Source of the DNA: CAYLYM01 sp964387645
GTDB lineage: Bacteria; Calditrichota; Calditrichia; RBG-13-44-9
Assembly: GCA_964387645.1 (NCBI GenBank)
Contig: CAYLYM010000009.1
Span: 1-60,287, forward strand
Direction: 5' to 3'
DNA length: 60,287 bases
Positions within the stretch are counted from its first letter, which is position 1; every line of letters starts with the position of its first letter. The notes below the pieces were generated by a model that was not told where the DNA came from, made no database searches, and worked only from the letters and a program-made list of their open reading frames with translations. The position numbers were made by a program, and so were the translations under genes. This document shows positions 34,215 through 43,199 of this stretch, in pieces.

Positions 34215-36014
34215 ATGAAACAGGCATATCAGGTTACCTGTCCCTTTTGTGCAGTTGGTTGTCGATATAAAATCATGAAAGGCACAGATGAAGTTATTTT
34301 TTCTTCAAATACTTTAGATAGTATTGAATTCGATTATGAAAATCCAATTAATGAAGGTGCATTATGTCCACGGGGTCATCTTTCTTTTGAGTTACTTTCA
34401 CATCCCAAACGGCTTAGTCAGGCTTTTTCGAAAACAAATGGTAAATTAAACGTACAAACTCCAGAAATCATTTTTCAAAAAATTGTAGAAGAGTTATCTA
34501 CTAAAAAATTTACTTACCCATTAGCGTTTCTTTTCAATCCGTTAATGTCCATTCACGACATTCGTTCACTTCTAGAATTTGGAATCAAAAACAATATTGA
34601 GGCTATTGATTTTGTATCTCCAACTGACCGCCATCTTTTCAGAGCAATGATTGATCTCCCATTCTCCACATCAATTTTAGAAGATCCTCGTCTTCTGGGC
34701 AAATTAAATGTATCGCTCTGCATAGGTGATGTTTTTACTAAACAACCTGTTCTCAGCCGTCATCTACTTAGAGCAAAATATGCTTTTAGGAACAACGTAT
34801 TTTTAACGATGAATCCCATACCCACGCGAACTTCCTGGTTTGCTGACATTCACATTCAACATCATCCACATCACGAACCTCTTTTACTGTTTTATCTTTT
34901 AAAATTACTATTAAATGAAAAAAAGAAAAAGCTCAGTCCCGAACTGCAAGAAATAAAAAATATCATCAATTTAAATTTAGATCCCATTTTTGAAAAATTT
35001 CTTTCATCAAAGATACGAGATCAAATTAATCAGATAGCTCAAAAAATTTCCACTGCAAAGTCTTCTGCTATTTTCTTGTCTACGCATCTTTACAATGCTG
35101 CCGGAAATTATTTGTCAGCAATTGCTTGCGCCGCCATTAACAATTTGACTGGTTCTTATTTTTTCCCGCTTTATACTAATAGTAATTTATCGGCATTGGA
35201 AAATTTAGCAACCCGGGCATTTACCCGCCTACAAATAGGCAAACGTCCAATTCTTTACGAAATTATGCAAAATAAATTCCAATTCATATTTGCTGCTAAT
35301 ATTAATCCTGCTACAATTTTACCGGGACAGATAAACTGGCCCGAAAAAACACAATGGCTCATATCTTCCTGGGTACAAACTGATTTTCCCAAAAACACCC
35401 GGGCAATCTTACCTCAATCCTATCTGTATGAACAACTGGATTTACGCTCTAATTTGATACCTTTACAATTATTGGGTTCAGAAGCTGTAAAGACACCCAT
35501 CGGTTCTTCTCAAACTTTTGCCAATTTTGTCTATTTGTTCCATCAAAATATGACAGAAAAAAAACTATCGATAAATGAGGCTCCTCTTCCAACAAGCTCA
35601 TCGGACTGGTTGGAAAATCTCAAGGCCGAATTAGCATATTATTTAGAAAAGCTTTCTCAATTTGGAAGTAAAAATGGATTTTTAATGATACCCGCTGAAC
35701 ATGTATCCCATCATGAAGATGCTTTCTTATCTAGATTTTCTTCTTGGGCTGTGAAAACTTGCCAGGACGAAGAAATCCAAATACCCGTTGAAGCCGCAAA
35801 ATCGTATAGACTCCATCAGGGGCAATTTTTTAGCATAAAGCTTAAAACGAAAAAAGCGCTTTTCCGTGTTAAAACCAGTAAGTCAATTCCTCCAAACGTG
35901 GTGGTGCCTTATGCTCATTATTCCCCAGCACGTTCCCTCATGGAAGGAGAATTTGCCACTCACAATAAACAATATTATTTCTGGTGTCCTCGAGTTCAAC
36001 TTAAAACAAAATAG
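34215..36014 (+). CDS. Molybdopterin-oxidoreductase-fold protein lacking a recognisable catalytic residue
   Basis: This 599-residue protein is shorter than typical FdhA or FwdB/NuoG proteins. The N-terminal Fe4S4 domain is intact: C9/C12/C16 and C51 in CPFCAVGC and NEGALCPRGHLSFE. The middle part keeps MopB core traces: CIGDVFTKQPVLSRHLLRAK, then NPIPTRTSWFADIHIQ. The C terminus (about 520-599) resembles the cofactor-binding domain (YRLHQGQFFSIKLKTK, PPNVVVPYAHYSP). I find no Cys/Sec-His motif of formate dehydrogenases at the expected place, where it reads DFVSPTDRHLFRAM. It may be a NuoG-like electron-relay subunit rather than a formate enzyme. Partners are the HydB/HydG paralogues upstream and the ferredoxin downstream. 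Confidence 0.8.
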   Translation: MKQAYQVTCPFCAVGCRYKIMKGTDEVIFSSNTLDSIEFDYENPINEGALCPRGHLSFELLSHPKRLSQAFSKTNGKLNVQTPEIIFQKIVEELSTKKFTYPLAFLFNPLMSIHDIRSLLEFGIKNNIEAIDFVSPTDRHLFRAMIDLPFSTSILEDPRLLGKLNVSLCIGDVFTKQPVLSRHLLRAKYAFRNNVFLTMNPIPTRTSWFADIHIQHHPHHEPLLLFYLLKLLLNEKKKKLSPELQEIKNIINLNLDPIFEKFLSSKIRDQINQIAQKISTAKSSAIFLSTHLYNAAGNYLSAIACAAINNLTGSYFFPLYTNSNLSALENLATRAFTRLQIGKRPILYEIMQNKFQFIFAANINPATILPGQINWPEKTQWLISSWVQTDFPKNTRAILPQSYLYEQLDLRSNLIPLQLLGSEAVKTPIGSSQTFANFVYLFHQNMTEKKLSINEAPLPTSSSDWLENLKAELAYYLEKLSQFGSKNGFLMIPAEHVSHHEDAFLSRFSSWAVKTCQDEEIQIPVEAAKSYRLHQGQFFSIKLKTKKALFRVKTSKSIPPNVVVPYAHYSPARSLMEGEFATHNKQYYFWCPRVQLKTK

Positions 36015-36137
36015 ATCACAACTCTTTTCATTAAAATAATTTTTTATATTCTTAACATAGGAAATACAAAATCCATTATTTATTAGGACTATATCTTAAC
36101 AAAACGTGTTTTTATTCTTTATTCGGGAGTAAAATAA

Positions 36138-36623
36138 ATGCAAACTATTGAAAAGCGAATAGTTGTTGATTTAGATCTTTGCATTGGTTGCCGCAGTTGT
36201 TCAGCAGCCTGTCATTATGGCCACCACGGCCAAACCAATTTAGTTTCCGGAAAAGTTGAAGAAATCGCAGAGGTTCCTTCAAATTGCCGACATTGTTTAA
36301 ATCCCGCCTGCATGGCTGTATGCCCCACTGGAGCTCTCTTTCAGGATGAAAATGGATATATTCGTAGATCTGTAATGTTATGTATTGGTTGTCGTTCTTG
36401 CTCCTTAGCCTGCCCTTTTGGTGTGATTGGATATGAATTTACACGTCATGTTTCCCCAAAATGCGATCTGTGTATCGATCGCGTCAAAGAGGGTCAAAAA
36501 CCACGATGTGTTTCTGCATGTCCTAGTGGAGCGCTACAGTTCGTTGAATTGAAACCAGAAACAATACCTGGACCATTGGTAGGTAGCCGTATCATTGCAC
36601 ATTCAAAAATCCGGAGAACCTAA
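36138..36623 (+). CDS. Four-cluster polyferredoxin (HycB/HydN-like)
   Basis: The 161-residue protein has four Cys motifs of the DMSO-reductase/HycB electron-transfer type: CIGCRSCSAACHYG (residues about 15-28), CRHCLNPACMAVCP, CIGCRSCSLACPFG, and CDLCIDRVKEGQKPRCVSACP. It therefore binds up to four [4Fe-4S] clusters. There is no signal peptide, so it is probably cytoplasmic. It follows the MopB-fold gene by 123 bases with its own GGGAG ribosome binding site. It probably relays electrons between that protein and ferredoxin or the HydB/HydG pair. Similar proteins serve formate dehydrogenases and hydrogenase 3. Confidence 0.92.
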   Translation: MQTIEKRIVVDLDLCIGCRSCSAACHYGHHGQTNLVSGKVEEIAEVPSNCRHCLNPACMAVCPTGALFQDENGYIRRSVMLCIGCRSCSLACPFGVIGYEFTRHVSPKCDLCIDRVKEGQKPRCVSACPSGALQFVELKPETIPGPLVGSRIIAHSKIRRT

Positions 36624-36728
36624 TCTAATAGTTCTTTTAAATATTTAATGAAGTCAATCTAAAAATTAATTGATTCAATCATTTAAAATTCAATTAGATA
36701 GTAAGAAATTTAAAATAAGGAGAAATTT

Positions 36729-37484
36729 ATGAATTGTCCTATTTGCCACACGCCCAATACAGAAGATCACAATTTCTGTAAGGAATGTGGCGCGGCATTA
36801 AATAAAAAAATTGAAGATTACCAGAAAATATTACAAAACGCCACCTTTTTAGAAAGTAATGGAAAACTTGAAGAAGCGTTGCAAGAATTTATTCGTGCTG
36901 ATGAGAAAAAGAGAACACCAGAAATCTGTTTGCATATTGCCAATTTACTTTATCGAATGGGCCGATTGGATAAAGCAATTGAACGATTCAATTTATGTTT
37001 GGGAGCAGGTCCAAATCTAGCTGGTGCGTATTATGGACTTGGCTTAGCATTATACCGCAAAGCTCGCATCACCGAAGCTATTGAACAATTCAAAAAAACC
37101 ATTCGTATCGATCCTGAGTTTCTAATGGCTTATTATTGGTTGGGTATCTGCTACTATCACCATGGTGAAATGCAGGAAGCTTCAAAAATTCTCAACGACC
37201 TGGTTAAAAAAAACCCGGGATTCACTATTGCTTATTACCATTTAGGAGAAATTTATACCCAAATGGGGAAAGTGGACGAAACAATCGAAAGCTTCCAGAA
37301 AGTTGTAGAACAAAATCCCTACGACTCACCAGCTTACTTTCACCTGGGATTAGGTTATTATAAAAAAGGTGAATTAGATAAAGCCATCGAAAGTTTCAAG
37401 AGAGTACTTGAAGTCGATCCTGATCACAAACGTGCTCAACATAACCTGAAAATACTGGAAGATGTGCGCATGCAGTTTTTCTGA
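36729..37484 (+). CDS. Zinc-ribbon plus TPR-repeat protein
   Basis: The 251-residue protein has an N-terminal zinc ribbon (CPICHTPNTEDHNFCKECG, residues 3-21), then about six tetratricopeptide repeats (residues about 30-245), visible as repeated AYYxLGxxxYxxGxxxEAIExF units, for example GAYYGLGLALYRKARITEA. There is no transmembrane segment or signal peptide. TPR proteins are interaction scaffolds. Its position between the HydBG-MopB genes and the membrane-hydrogenase genes suggests an assembly factor, but this is inference and its function is unknown. GGAG with a suitable spacing fixes the start. Confidence 0.85.
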   Translation: MNCPICHTPNTEDHNFCKECGAALNKKIEDYQKILQNATFLESNGKLEEALQEFIRADEKKRTPEICLHIANLLYRMGRLDKAIERFNLCLGAGPNLAGAYYGLGLALYRKARITEAIEQFKKTIRIDPEFLMAYYWLGICYYHHGEMQEASKILNDLVKKNPGFTIAYYHLGEIYTQMGKVDETIESFQKVVEQNPYDSPAYFHLGLGYYKKGELDKAIESFKRVLEVDPDHKRAQHNLKILEDVRMQFF

Positions 37485-37826
37485 TGTCAAAAAACTTGAA
37501 AGTTCTAAAAACCCTGTATCGTAAATAAGACTGGGAACTTGAATGACTCATCCATAAAGATGTTTTGTTGTTCGTCGTCCTATATATTAAACTCTCAAAT
37601 ATTTCAACTTTCCAGAGGTTGATTTTGTAATTGCTAAAAAAGGTTTTTTAAACTAATTAATGCGAGAGAAATTACTTCAGAATTACTAGGAATTTAAAAG
37701 GTAAAATACTGATCTTTTCATTTTTATCCTGCATTCTTTAAAATAAAATAAATAATAAAATCAATACCTACTTTTTCGCAGAATAAATTCAGGTAAATGT
37801 AAATTCTTAAAATCAAGGTAGTGTTT
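37485..37826. other. Intergenic region upstream of the membrane-bound hydrogenase cluster
   Basis: There is no gene in this AT-rich, roughly 340-base region. It probably contains the promoter of the 11-kb hydrogenase-antiporter cluster. I see no distinct operator or terminator. Confidence 0.4.
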
Positions 37827-38762
37827 ATGGAAAAACTCGGTGGAATCCTGTTAGCATTTTTCATTTTTCCAGGTTTACTTTTTACCGGAGTTTTTGGATT
37901 AATCGTTACCTGGATCGATCGGAAACTATCTGCCCGTTTACAATGGAGAGTTGGGCCACCTTTGTTCCAACCATTTTACGATTTTTTAAAATTGTGGCAC
38001 AAAGAATTGATCATACCAAGCAGCAGTAAAAAGACTGGATTTTTACTCGCACCGATAATGGGTATTACTGCCACTACTTTACTGGCTACAATACTAGGAA
38101 TTATTAATCTTAATCCGGAATTCCGTTTTGTTGGAGATGTGATTGTTATTCTTTATTTAATGATCATTCCTCCCTTAAGCATTATCTGGGGCGGTTTCTC
38201 TTCAGGGAATCCGATTTCCGCTCAAGGCGCCAGTCGTGAAATTAAGCTTATGCTGGGATACGAATTGCCTTTTATTATTAGTGTTGTTACCGTTTTATTC
38301 AAAGTAGATAGTCTATCTCTGGGAGAAATTATTCAATACCAGGCTGTGCATGGTTCCCTGCTAAACTTGCCTTCCATGGTTCTGGCATTTATTGTGGCTT
38401 TGCTATGTTTACAAGCTAAATTGGGTCAAATCCCTTTCGATATTGCCGAAGCGGAATGTGAGCTCATGGAAGGACCATTATTAGAATATTCCGGACCAGC
38501 CCTAGGATTGTTTAAACTCATGCAATCGATGCTTTATGTAGTTTTGCCCTGGTTCATCATTAGCTTATTTTGGGGAGGTACTTCTTTCCAGGGACTTGGA
38601 ATTTTGTGGTCCATTTTAAAATATCTATTCATCATAGTCATCGTGGTTTTAATTAAAAACACCAATCCCAGAATACGAATCGACCAGGCAGTTAAATTTT
38701 TCTGGAGTTGGGTAACCCTTTTATCCGTATCTGCTATTATTTTGATGTTTTTGGGATATTAA
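37827..38762 (+). CDS. mbhM: Membrane-bound hydrogenase subunit M (NuoH/HycD-like)
   Basis: This is a 311-residue integral membrane protein of the NuoH/HycD/EchB family with about eight transmembrane helices. Family signatures include VTWIDRKLSARLQWRVGP (about residues 27-44), QPFYDFLKLWHKE and the acidic loop IPFDIAEAECELMEGP near residue 210, which faces the quinone/ion channel region in complex I. I use the ATG at 37827 (AAGG upstream) rather than the GTG two codons earlier. It anchors the hydrophilic hydrogenase module to the antiporter arm. It is the first gene of the cluster, whereas M comes late in archaeal Mbh operons. Confidence 0.93.
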   Translation: MEKLGGILLAFFIFPGLLFTGVFGLIVTWIDRKLSARLQWRVGPPLFQPFYDFLKLWHKELIIPSSSKKTGFLLAPIMGITATTLLATILGIINLNPEFRFVGDVIVILYLMIIPPLSIIWGGFSSGNPISAQGASREIKLMLGYELPFIISVVTVLFKVDSLSLGEIIQYQAVHGSLLNLPSMVLAFIVALLCLQAKLGQIPFDIAEAECELMEGPLLEYSGPALGLFKLMQSMLYVVLPWFIISLFWGGTSFQGLGILWSILKYLFIIVIVVLIKNTNPRIRIDQAVKFFWSWVTLLSVSAIILMFLGY

Positions 38763-38881
38763 GCAATTCTGGAATTAGTTTTAAAAAGTTAATTAGTTTC
38801 AATTCTATCATAACAGCTTAATTGATCTTTTTCAATTTTTAAAAAAGACAGCTTTTTCAAGAAAGTGTGGAGTAGAAAGTC

Positions 38882-39316
38882 ATGCCGAAATTCTCAACCA
38901 AATGGCTAAAAAAATCTCCTTGGGTTTATCACATTGGAACCGGAGGATGCAATAATTGCGACATCGAGATACTGGATTGTCTCACCCCACGATTTGATGT
39001 GGAACGATTCGGCATTAAGCTGGTGGTAAGCCCTCGCCACGCCGATGTGTTACTGGTAAGTGGACCAGTCTCCTATCATATTAAACCTAGACTGGAAGAA
39101 GTCTATCGGCAAGTACCAAAACCATGCGTGGTGGCATGCATCGGCGCTTGCGCTTGTAGTATGGGAATTTTCAAAAACTCCTACAATGTAGCCGGGCCGG
39201 TTGATAAAGTTATCCGTGCCATCGATCCCAATGCCGTATTTGTGTACATCCCAGGTTGCCCACCTAAGCCAGAAACTATAATTATGGGTCTGGTAAAAGC
39301 GTTGCAAAAGATTTAA
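38882..39316 (+). CDS. mbhJ: Membrane-bound hydrogenase small subunit J (NuoB-like)
   Basis: The 144-residue small subunit has the proximal [4Fe-4S] site. The ligands are C23 and C26 in GTGGCNNCDIE, a Cys in ACIGACACSMG, and the last in IPGCPPKPE. This is the NuoB/EchC/HycG pattern. It accepts electrons from the polyferredoxin N and passes them to the [NiFe] centre of L, or the reverse. GGAG at 38870 supports the start. It stands 119 bases after mbhM and 115 bases before mbhK. Confidence 0.94.
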   Translation: MPKFSTKWLKKSPWVYHIGTGGCNNCDIEILDCLTPRFDVERFGIKLVVSPRHADVLLVSGPVSYHIKPRLEEVYRQVPKPCVVACIGACACSMGIFKNSYNVAGPVDKVIRAIDPNAVFVYIPGCPPKPETIIMGLVKALQKI

Positions 39317-39431
39317 TAATGGCTTTATTTAGTAATATTTTTCTGTTTCAGGAATTTAAGGTCTTAAAATCACTGATAACCAGTTAAAAAAATTATCTCA
39401 CTAACTATTGATTTCATAAGAAGAGGAAAAT

Positions 39432-39917
39432 ATGGATAAAATGTGTATAGATGAATTCATCGAGGAATTGAAAAAAAGGTTTCCAGGCAAGTTTGAGGTA
39501 CAAAAACATTCCGAAAAGCGCGTTTATATTCGTATTCCCCGCGAGCATCTTACTGAGATTGCCCAGGTCATTTTTAGAGAAATGGGGGCAAAATTCTCTA
39601 TTGCTACAGGAATCGATGTTCGGGAAGGATTTGAAGTTTTATACCACTTTACCTTCGATAAACACCGATTCATTTGTACTGTTCGTACCATTGCTCCCAA
39701 AGACGACCCTAAATTAGATTCGCTTGTTTCAATCATCCCCGGAACCATCTGGATCGAACGGGAAATTTATGAAATTCTGGGCGTTCAGTTCGAGGGGCAT
39801 CCCAATCTGAAAAGATTGGTTAAAGCTGAATTCATTGAACAAGATATTTTCCCCTTGCGGAAAGATTTCGATTTAAAAAAATTTAAAGAGGACCATGGGC
39901 TATCAGATCCAGAATAA
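39432..39917 (+). CDS. mbhK: Membrane-bound hydrogenase subunit K (NuoC-like 30-kDa)
   Basis: The 161-residue protein belongs to the NuoC/EchD/30-kDa family. It contains IDVREGFEVLYHFTFD and the family signature WIEREIYEILGVQFEGHPNLKRL split around residue 107-128, ending EQDIFPLRKDF. It has no metal motif and is a structural partner of the large subunit. It is preceded by AGAGG and lies directly before mbhL, with a 76-base gap. In many organisms NuoC and NuoD are fused; here they are separate. Confidence 0.93.
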   Translation: MDKMCIDEFIEELKKRFPGKFEVQKHSEKRVYIRIPREHLTEIAQVIFREMGAKFSIATGIDVREGFEVLYHFTFDKHRFICTVRTIAPKDDPKLDSLVSIIPGTIWIEREIYEILGVQFEGHPNLKRLVKAEFIEQDIFPLRKDFDLKKFKEDHGLSDPE

Positions 39918-39993
39918 TGTTTGGTTATCTCTCTATGAGATATAAAAAATAAAAATAATCCCCAAAAAACACTCATTTCGTGAGGAGAATATT

Positions 39994-41217
39994 ATGCGTT
40001 CCATCATACCAATCGGACCATTTCATCCATTACAAGACGAACCTGAAAATTTTGTACTTACTGTGGAGGGTGAAACCGTAGTCGATATCGACGCTAATAT
40101 TGGCTATATTCATAGAGGCATCGAGTTTTTAGCCCAACAAAAAACATACGATCAGACAATATTTCTAGTCGAAAGAATTTGTGGTATCTGTTCCATATCA
40201 CATCCGATTTGCTTTTGCAATGCCGTTGAAGACCTCCTGAAAATTGATATACCGGAAAGAGCTAAGTATATCCGTACCATTCTGGGCGAAATTGAGCGTA
40301 TCCATAGCCATTTATTGTGGATGGGCCTGGCAGGGCATTTTATCGGTTACAACACCATTTTCATGTGGGTGTGGAAATACCGCGAACCTATTCTGGACAT
40401 GATGGAATATCTGACTGGCAATCGCCAGAGCAGTGGTATGCTAAAAGTGGGTGGTGTCAGGCGCAACCTGGATGACGATAAGTTTCCGGAATTACTGAAA
40501 ACACTGGATGAATTAGAGTCCAAAGTCCAGATGCTGGCTGATGCGGTACAAGATGATCCAGTGCTACATGCCCGACTTAAAGGTGTGGGCGTACTTACTC
40601 GGCAGGCGGCAATTGATTACTGTGTGGTTGGACCCACCGCCCGAGCTTCCGGGGTGGATATTGACGTCCGCCGGGATGATCCCTACGCTGCCTATCCTTA
40701 TCTGGATTGGGATGTCATTTTACTTTCTGATGGTGATGTTTACGCCAAGTTCCTCGTCAGAGTGTTCGAAGTACTGGAATCCATTAAAATTCTCAGACAG
40801 GCGATAAAAAAAATTCCTAAAGGTGACTTTTTGATAAAAATCACTGAGATTCCACCAGGCGAAGGGATTGGTCTCTACGAAGCACCCCGGGGCGAAGATA
40901 TTCATTACGTACGTTCTAATGGAACCAATTATCCGGAAAGGGTGAAAGTCCGGGCGCCCAGTTACATCAACATCCCATCTTTTTATGCCTCTTGCATCGG
41001 ACAACAGGTAGCTGATGTGACCATCACGCTGGCATCGGTCGATCCCTGTTACAGTTGTACCGAGCGAATGATTTCAGCGAAAAATACCTGTGGAACAGTT
41101 AAATGGAAATACACGGATCTCATTGAAATAAGCAAACAGAAAACATGGAAAATTGCCAGAGAATTAGGCAGGGAACCCGACCTTCCGAAGTTGAAAACAA
41201 AGCTTTTATCCGATTGA
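39994..41217 (+). CDS. mbhL: Membrane-bound [NiFe] hydrogenase large subunit L (NuoD-like, group 4)
   Basis: The 407-residue catalytic subunit has both ligand pairs of the [NiFe] centre: C63 and C66 in VERICGICSISH, and C352/C355 in DPCYSCTERM. The GEGIGLYEAPRGEDIH block is present. This separates it from NuoD of complex I and from Mbx/Mbs-type relatives that lack complete ligands. After DPCxxCxxR about 49 residues remain as a removable C-terminal extension, matching the need for a HycI-type protease (a candidate at 55045). It oxidises reduced ferredoxin via N and J, evolves H2 and drives ion pumping. A GAGGAG precedes the start. Confidence 0.95.
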   Translation: MRSIIPIGPFHPLQDEPENFVLTVEGETVVDIDANIGYIHRGIEFLAQQKTYDQTIFLVERICGICSISHPICFCNAVEDLLKIDIPERAKYIRTILGEIERIHSHLLWMGLAGHFIGYNTIFMWVWKYREPILDMMEYLTGNRQSSGMLKVGGVRRNLDDDKFPELLKTLDELESKVQMLADAVQDDPVLHARLKGVGVLTRQAAIDYCVVGPTARASGVDIDVRRDDPYAAYPYLDWDVILLSDGDVYAKFLVRVFEVLESIKILRQAIKKIPKGDFLIKITEIPPGEGIGLYEAPRGEDIHYVRSNGTNYPERVKVRAPSYINIPSFYASCIGQQVADVTITLASVDPCYSCTERMISAKNTCGTVKWKYTDLIEISKQKTWKIARELGREPDLPKLKTKLLSD

Positions 41218-41289
41218 AAATAAAAATTAATCATCTATATCATTTAAAAATCGAATAAAAAAGCCATTCTAATAGAACAGGAGTCTTCG

Positions 41290-43125
41290 ATGAGTTTGTT
41301 GACATTTATTTATCTTCCAACTTTGGCCGGAATACTTTGTTTAATTTGCCCGCGCCAACTCAAAGGGATTAAGGAAATCATTTCTACTACGGCAAGTCTT
41401 GTTTTCATCATCTTTGCTATTCAAGTTTTCTCTTTGCCTGACCAGCTCATACGAATACCCTGGTTTGAAATTTCCTCGTTGGACTTTGGCTTCGACTTTC
41501 GCCTTTATCATTTCAGCCGCTTCCTACTGCTTTTTATCGGGCTTTTTACATTTTTAACTGTCCTTTACTCTATCAGTTACTTTAAGGGCAATTATCCCTC
41601 GCACTTATATTATTCTTTCCTTATGTTCACTTTATCGGGCGCGGCGTTGATTATTTTAGCCGACAACTTTTTCATACTTTTACTGGGATGGGAAATTGTA
41701 ACTTTGCTGCTTTTCTTTCTTATCGCCATGGGTCAGGGAAAACCGGCAGCCATGGCAGCGGGAAAAGCCTTCGCCATTTTAGGATTCACTGATGTTGCAT
41801 TGCTTTTCGGCGTCATTGCTTTACCTATTGTTTATGGAACCTGGAATATTAGTAGTTTAAATATAGAAATTGGATCGACAATTTCCATAGTCATTTTCCT
41901 GCTGTTGTTTGTGGCGGCCATTGCAAAAGCAGGCGCTGTTCCCTTCCATTCCTGGATTCCCGATGCCGCTAAAGCTGCGCCACTACCAGTAATAGCCTTG
42001 CTTCCTGCTGCTCTGGATAAACTGCTCGGCATTTATCTGTTAGCCCGGCTTACTCTGGACGTTTTTCAGATAAATCAAACAATGCGGAGTTTAATGCTCA
42101 TCATTGGCGCCATCACCATTATTTCTGCCAACCTCATGGCGCTTATCCAATCTGATATAAAAAAATTTCTGGGATTCGCTACCATTACGCAAATGGGTTT
42201 TATGCTACTGGGATTCGGTAGCGGTACAACAATTGGTATTCTGGGTGGCTTGTTTCATATGCTCAATCATGCCATATACAAAATATTACTCTTTTTCGGT
42301 TTTGGGGTAGTGGAAAAAGAAACCGGTACATCCGATTTAAATAAATTGGGAGGTTTGGCTAAATCTATGCCATTTACTTTCACGTTCCTGACTATCGGGA
42401 TTTTTGCCGCCTCGGGAATTCCTCCTTTCAATGCTTTTGTTTCAAAATGGATGATCTATCAGAGTATCCTGGATGCCGGACAGCCTCTGTTTTTAATCAT
42501 TGCCATGTTTGGTAGTGCACTAACCTTGGCTACTTTTCTGAAAGTCTGGTTCGGAACCTTTATGGGACCTGCTCCTGGGAGCCTGTCGAAAAAGGTAAAG
42601 GACGGTACCATTCTCACCCGCTTTACGTTGCTCGTCCCGGGATTACTTTGCATTATCTTTGGTATCGCTGCTCAACTGCCTATCAATACCTTTATCTCAC
42701 CTATTCTGAAAATACATCTGAGTAAAATTCCTGCTACCATTAATCTGGGTACAGCTTTCTATAATCCAACTTTAGCAACAATATTATTACTTGCAGGTTT
42801 ACTTTTGGGTTGGGTGTTATTCATGTTCTCTCGTATTTCACGACGAGAAATTGACACACCTTTCATTGGCGGAGAAAAATTTGAAATCGAAAAAGAAAAA
42901 TTAGTAATAGATCATTTTTATGAAACAATGCAAAAAATGAAATTTTTAGGTGGTGTTTTACGTGAAGGTGGAAAAGGCGTAACAGACGTGTACAATTTAA
43001 GCAGCAATCTCGGATTGGTAGTGGTGAATGTGCTAAAAAAGATGCACGATGGTGTTTTATCAACCTACCTTGCCTGGTGCATCATTGGACTGGGAATCAT
43101 TAGTTTTATCCTGATGGTAGTATAA
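41290..43125 (+). CDS. NuoL/MrpA N-terminal-like antiporter subunit
   Basis: The 611-residue polytopic protein has about 16 transmembrane segments and is homologous to NuoL and to the N-terminal part of MrpA. Channel residues expected for this family are present: Glu in GWEIVTLLLF, Lys in AAIAKAGAVPFHSWIPDAA, Lys in ALDKLLGIYLL and Lys in HAIYKILLFFGFG. The C-terminal tail (about 520-611) adds a charged stretch and a last helix. It comes right after mbhL (GGAG at 41280). MrpA's C-terminal half is the separate next gene, so mrpA is split. It translocates H+ or Na+. Confidence 0.93.
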   Translation: MSLLTFIYLPTLAGILCLICPRQLKGIKEIISTTASLVFIIFAIQVFSLPDQLIRIPWFEISSLDFGFDFRLYHFSRFLLLFIGLFTFLTVLYSISYFKGNYPSHLYYSFLMFTLSGAALIILADNFFILLLGWEIVTLLLFFLIAMGQGKPAAMAAGKAFAILGFTDVALLFGVIALPIVYGTWNISSLNIEIGSTISIVIFLLLFVAAIAKAGAVPFHSWIPDAAKAAPLPVIALLPAALDKLLGIYLLARLTLDVFQINQTMRSLMLIIGAITIISANLMALIQSDIKKFLGFATITQMGFMLLGFGSGTTIGILGGLFHMLNHAIYKILLFFGFGVVEKETGTSDLNKLGGLAKSMPFTFTFLTIGIFAASGIPPFNAFVSKWMIYQSILDAGQPLFLIIAMFGSALTLATFLKVWFGTFMGPAPGSLSKKVKDGTILTRFTLLVPGLLCIIFGIAAQLPINTFISPILKIHLSKIPATINLGTAFYNPTLATILLLAGLLLGWVLFMFSRISRREIDTPFIGGEKFEIEKEKLVIDHFYETMQKMKFLGGVLREGGKGVTDVYNLSSNLGLVVVNVLKKMHDGVLSTYLAWCIIGLGIISFILMVV

Positions 43126-43199
43126 AACTATTTGGAAATAACAATTTATACATCGAATAAATAAAATCCATTCTTTCAGATTAAAATAAGGGATATGAA

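Noticed and set aside
34215..36014. Formate dehydrogenase catalytic subunit
   Set aside because: The N-terminal cluster motif fits, but no Cys/Sec-His motif was found at the expected place and the protein is short. A MopB-fold protein of unknown activity is the safer call.
39994..41217. Respiratory complex I subunit NuoD, with the neighbours as a partial complex I
   Set aside because: Both CxxC pairs that bind the [NiFe] centre are intact, and the antiporter genes are of Mrp type, so this is a hydrogenase.
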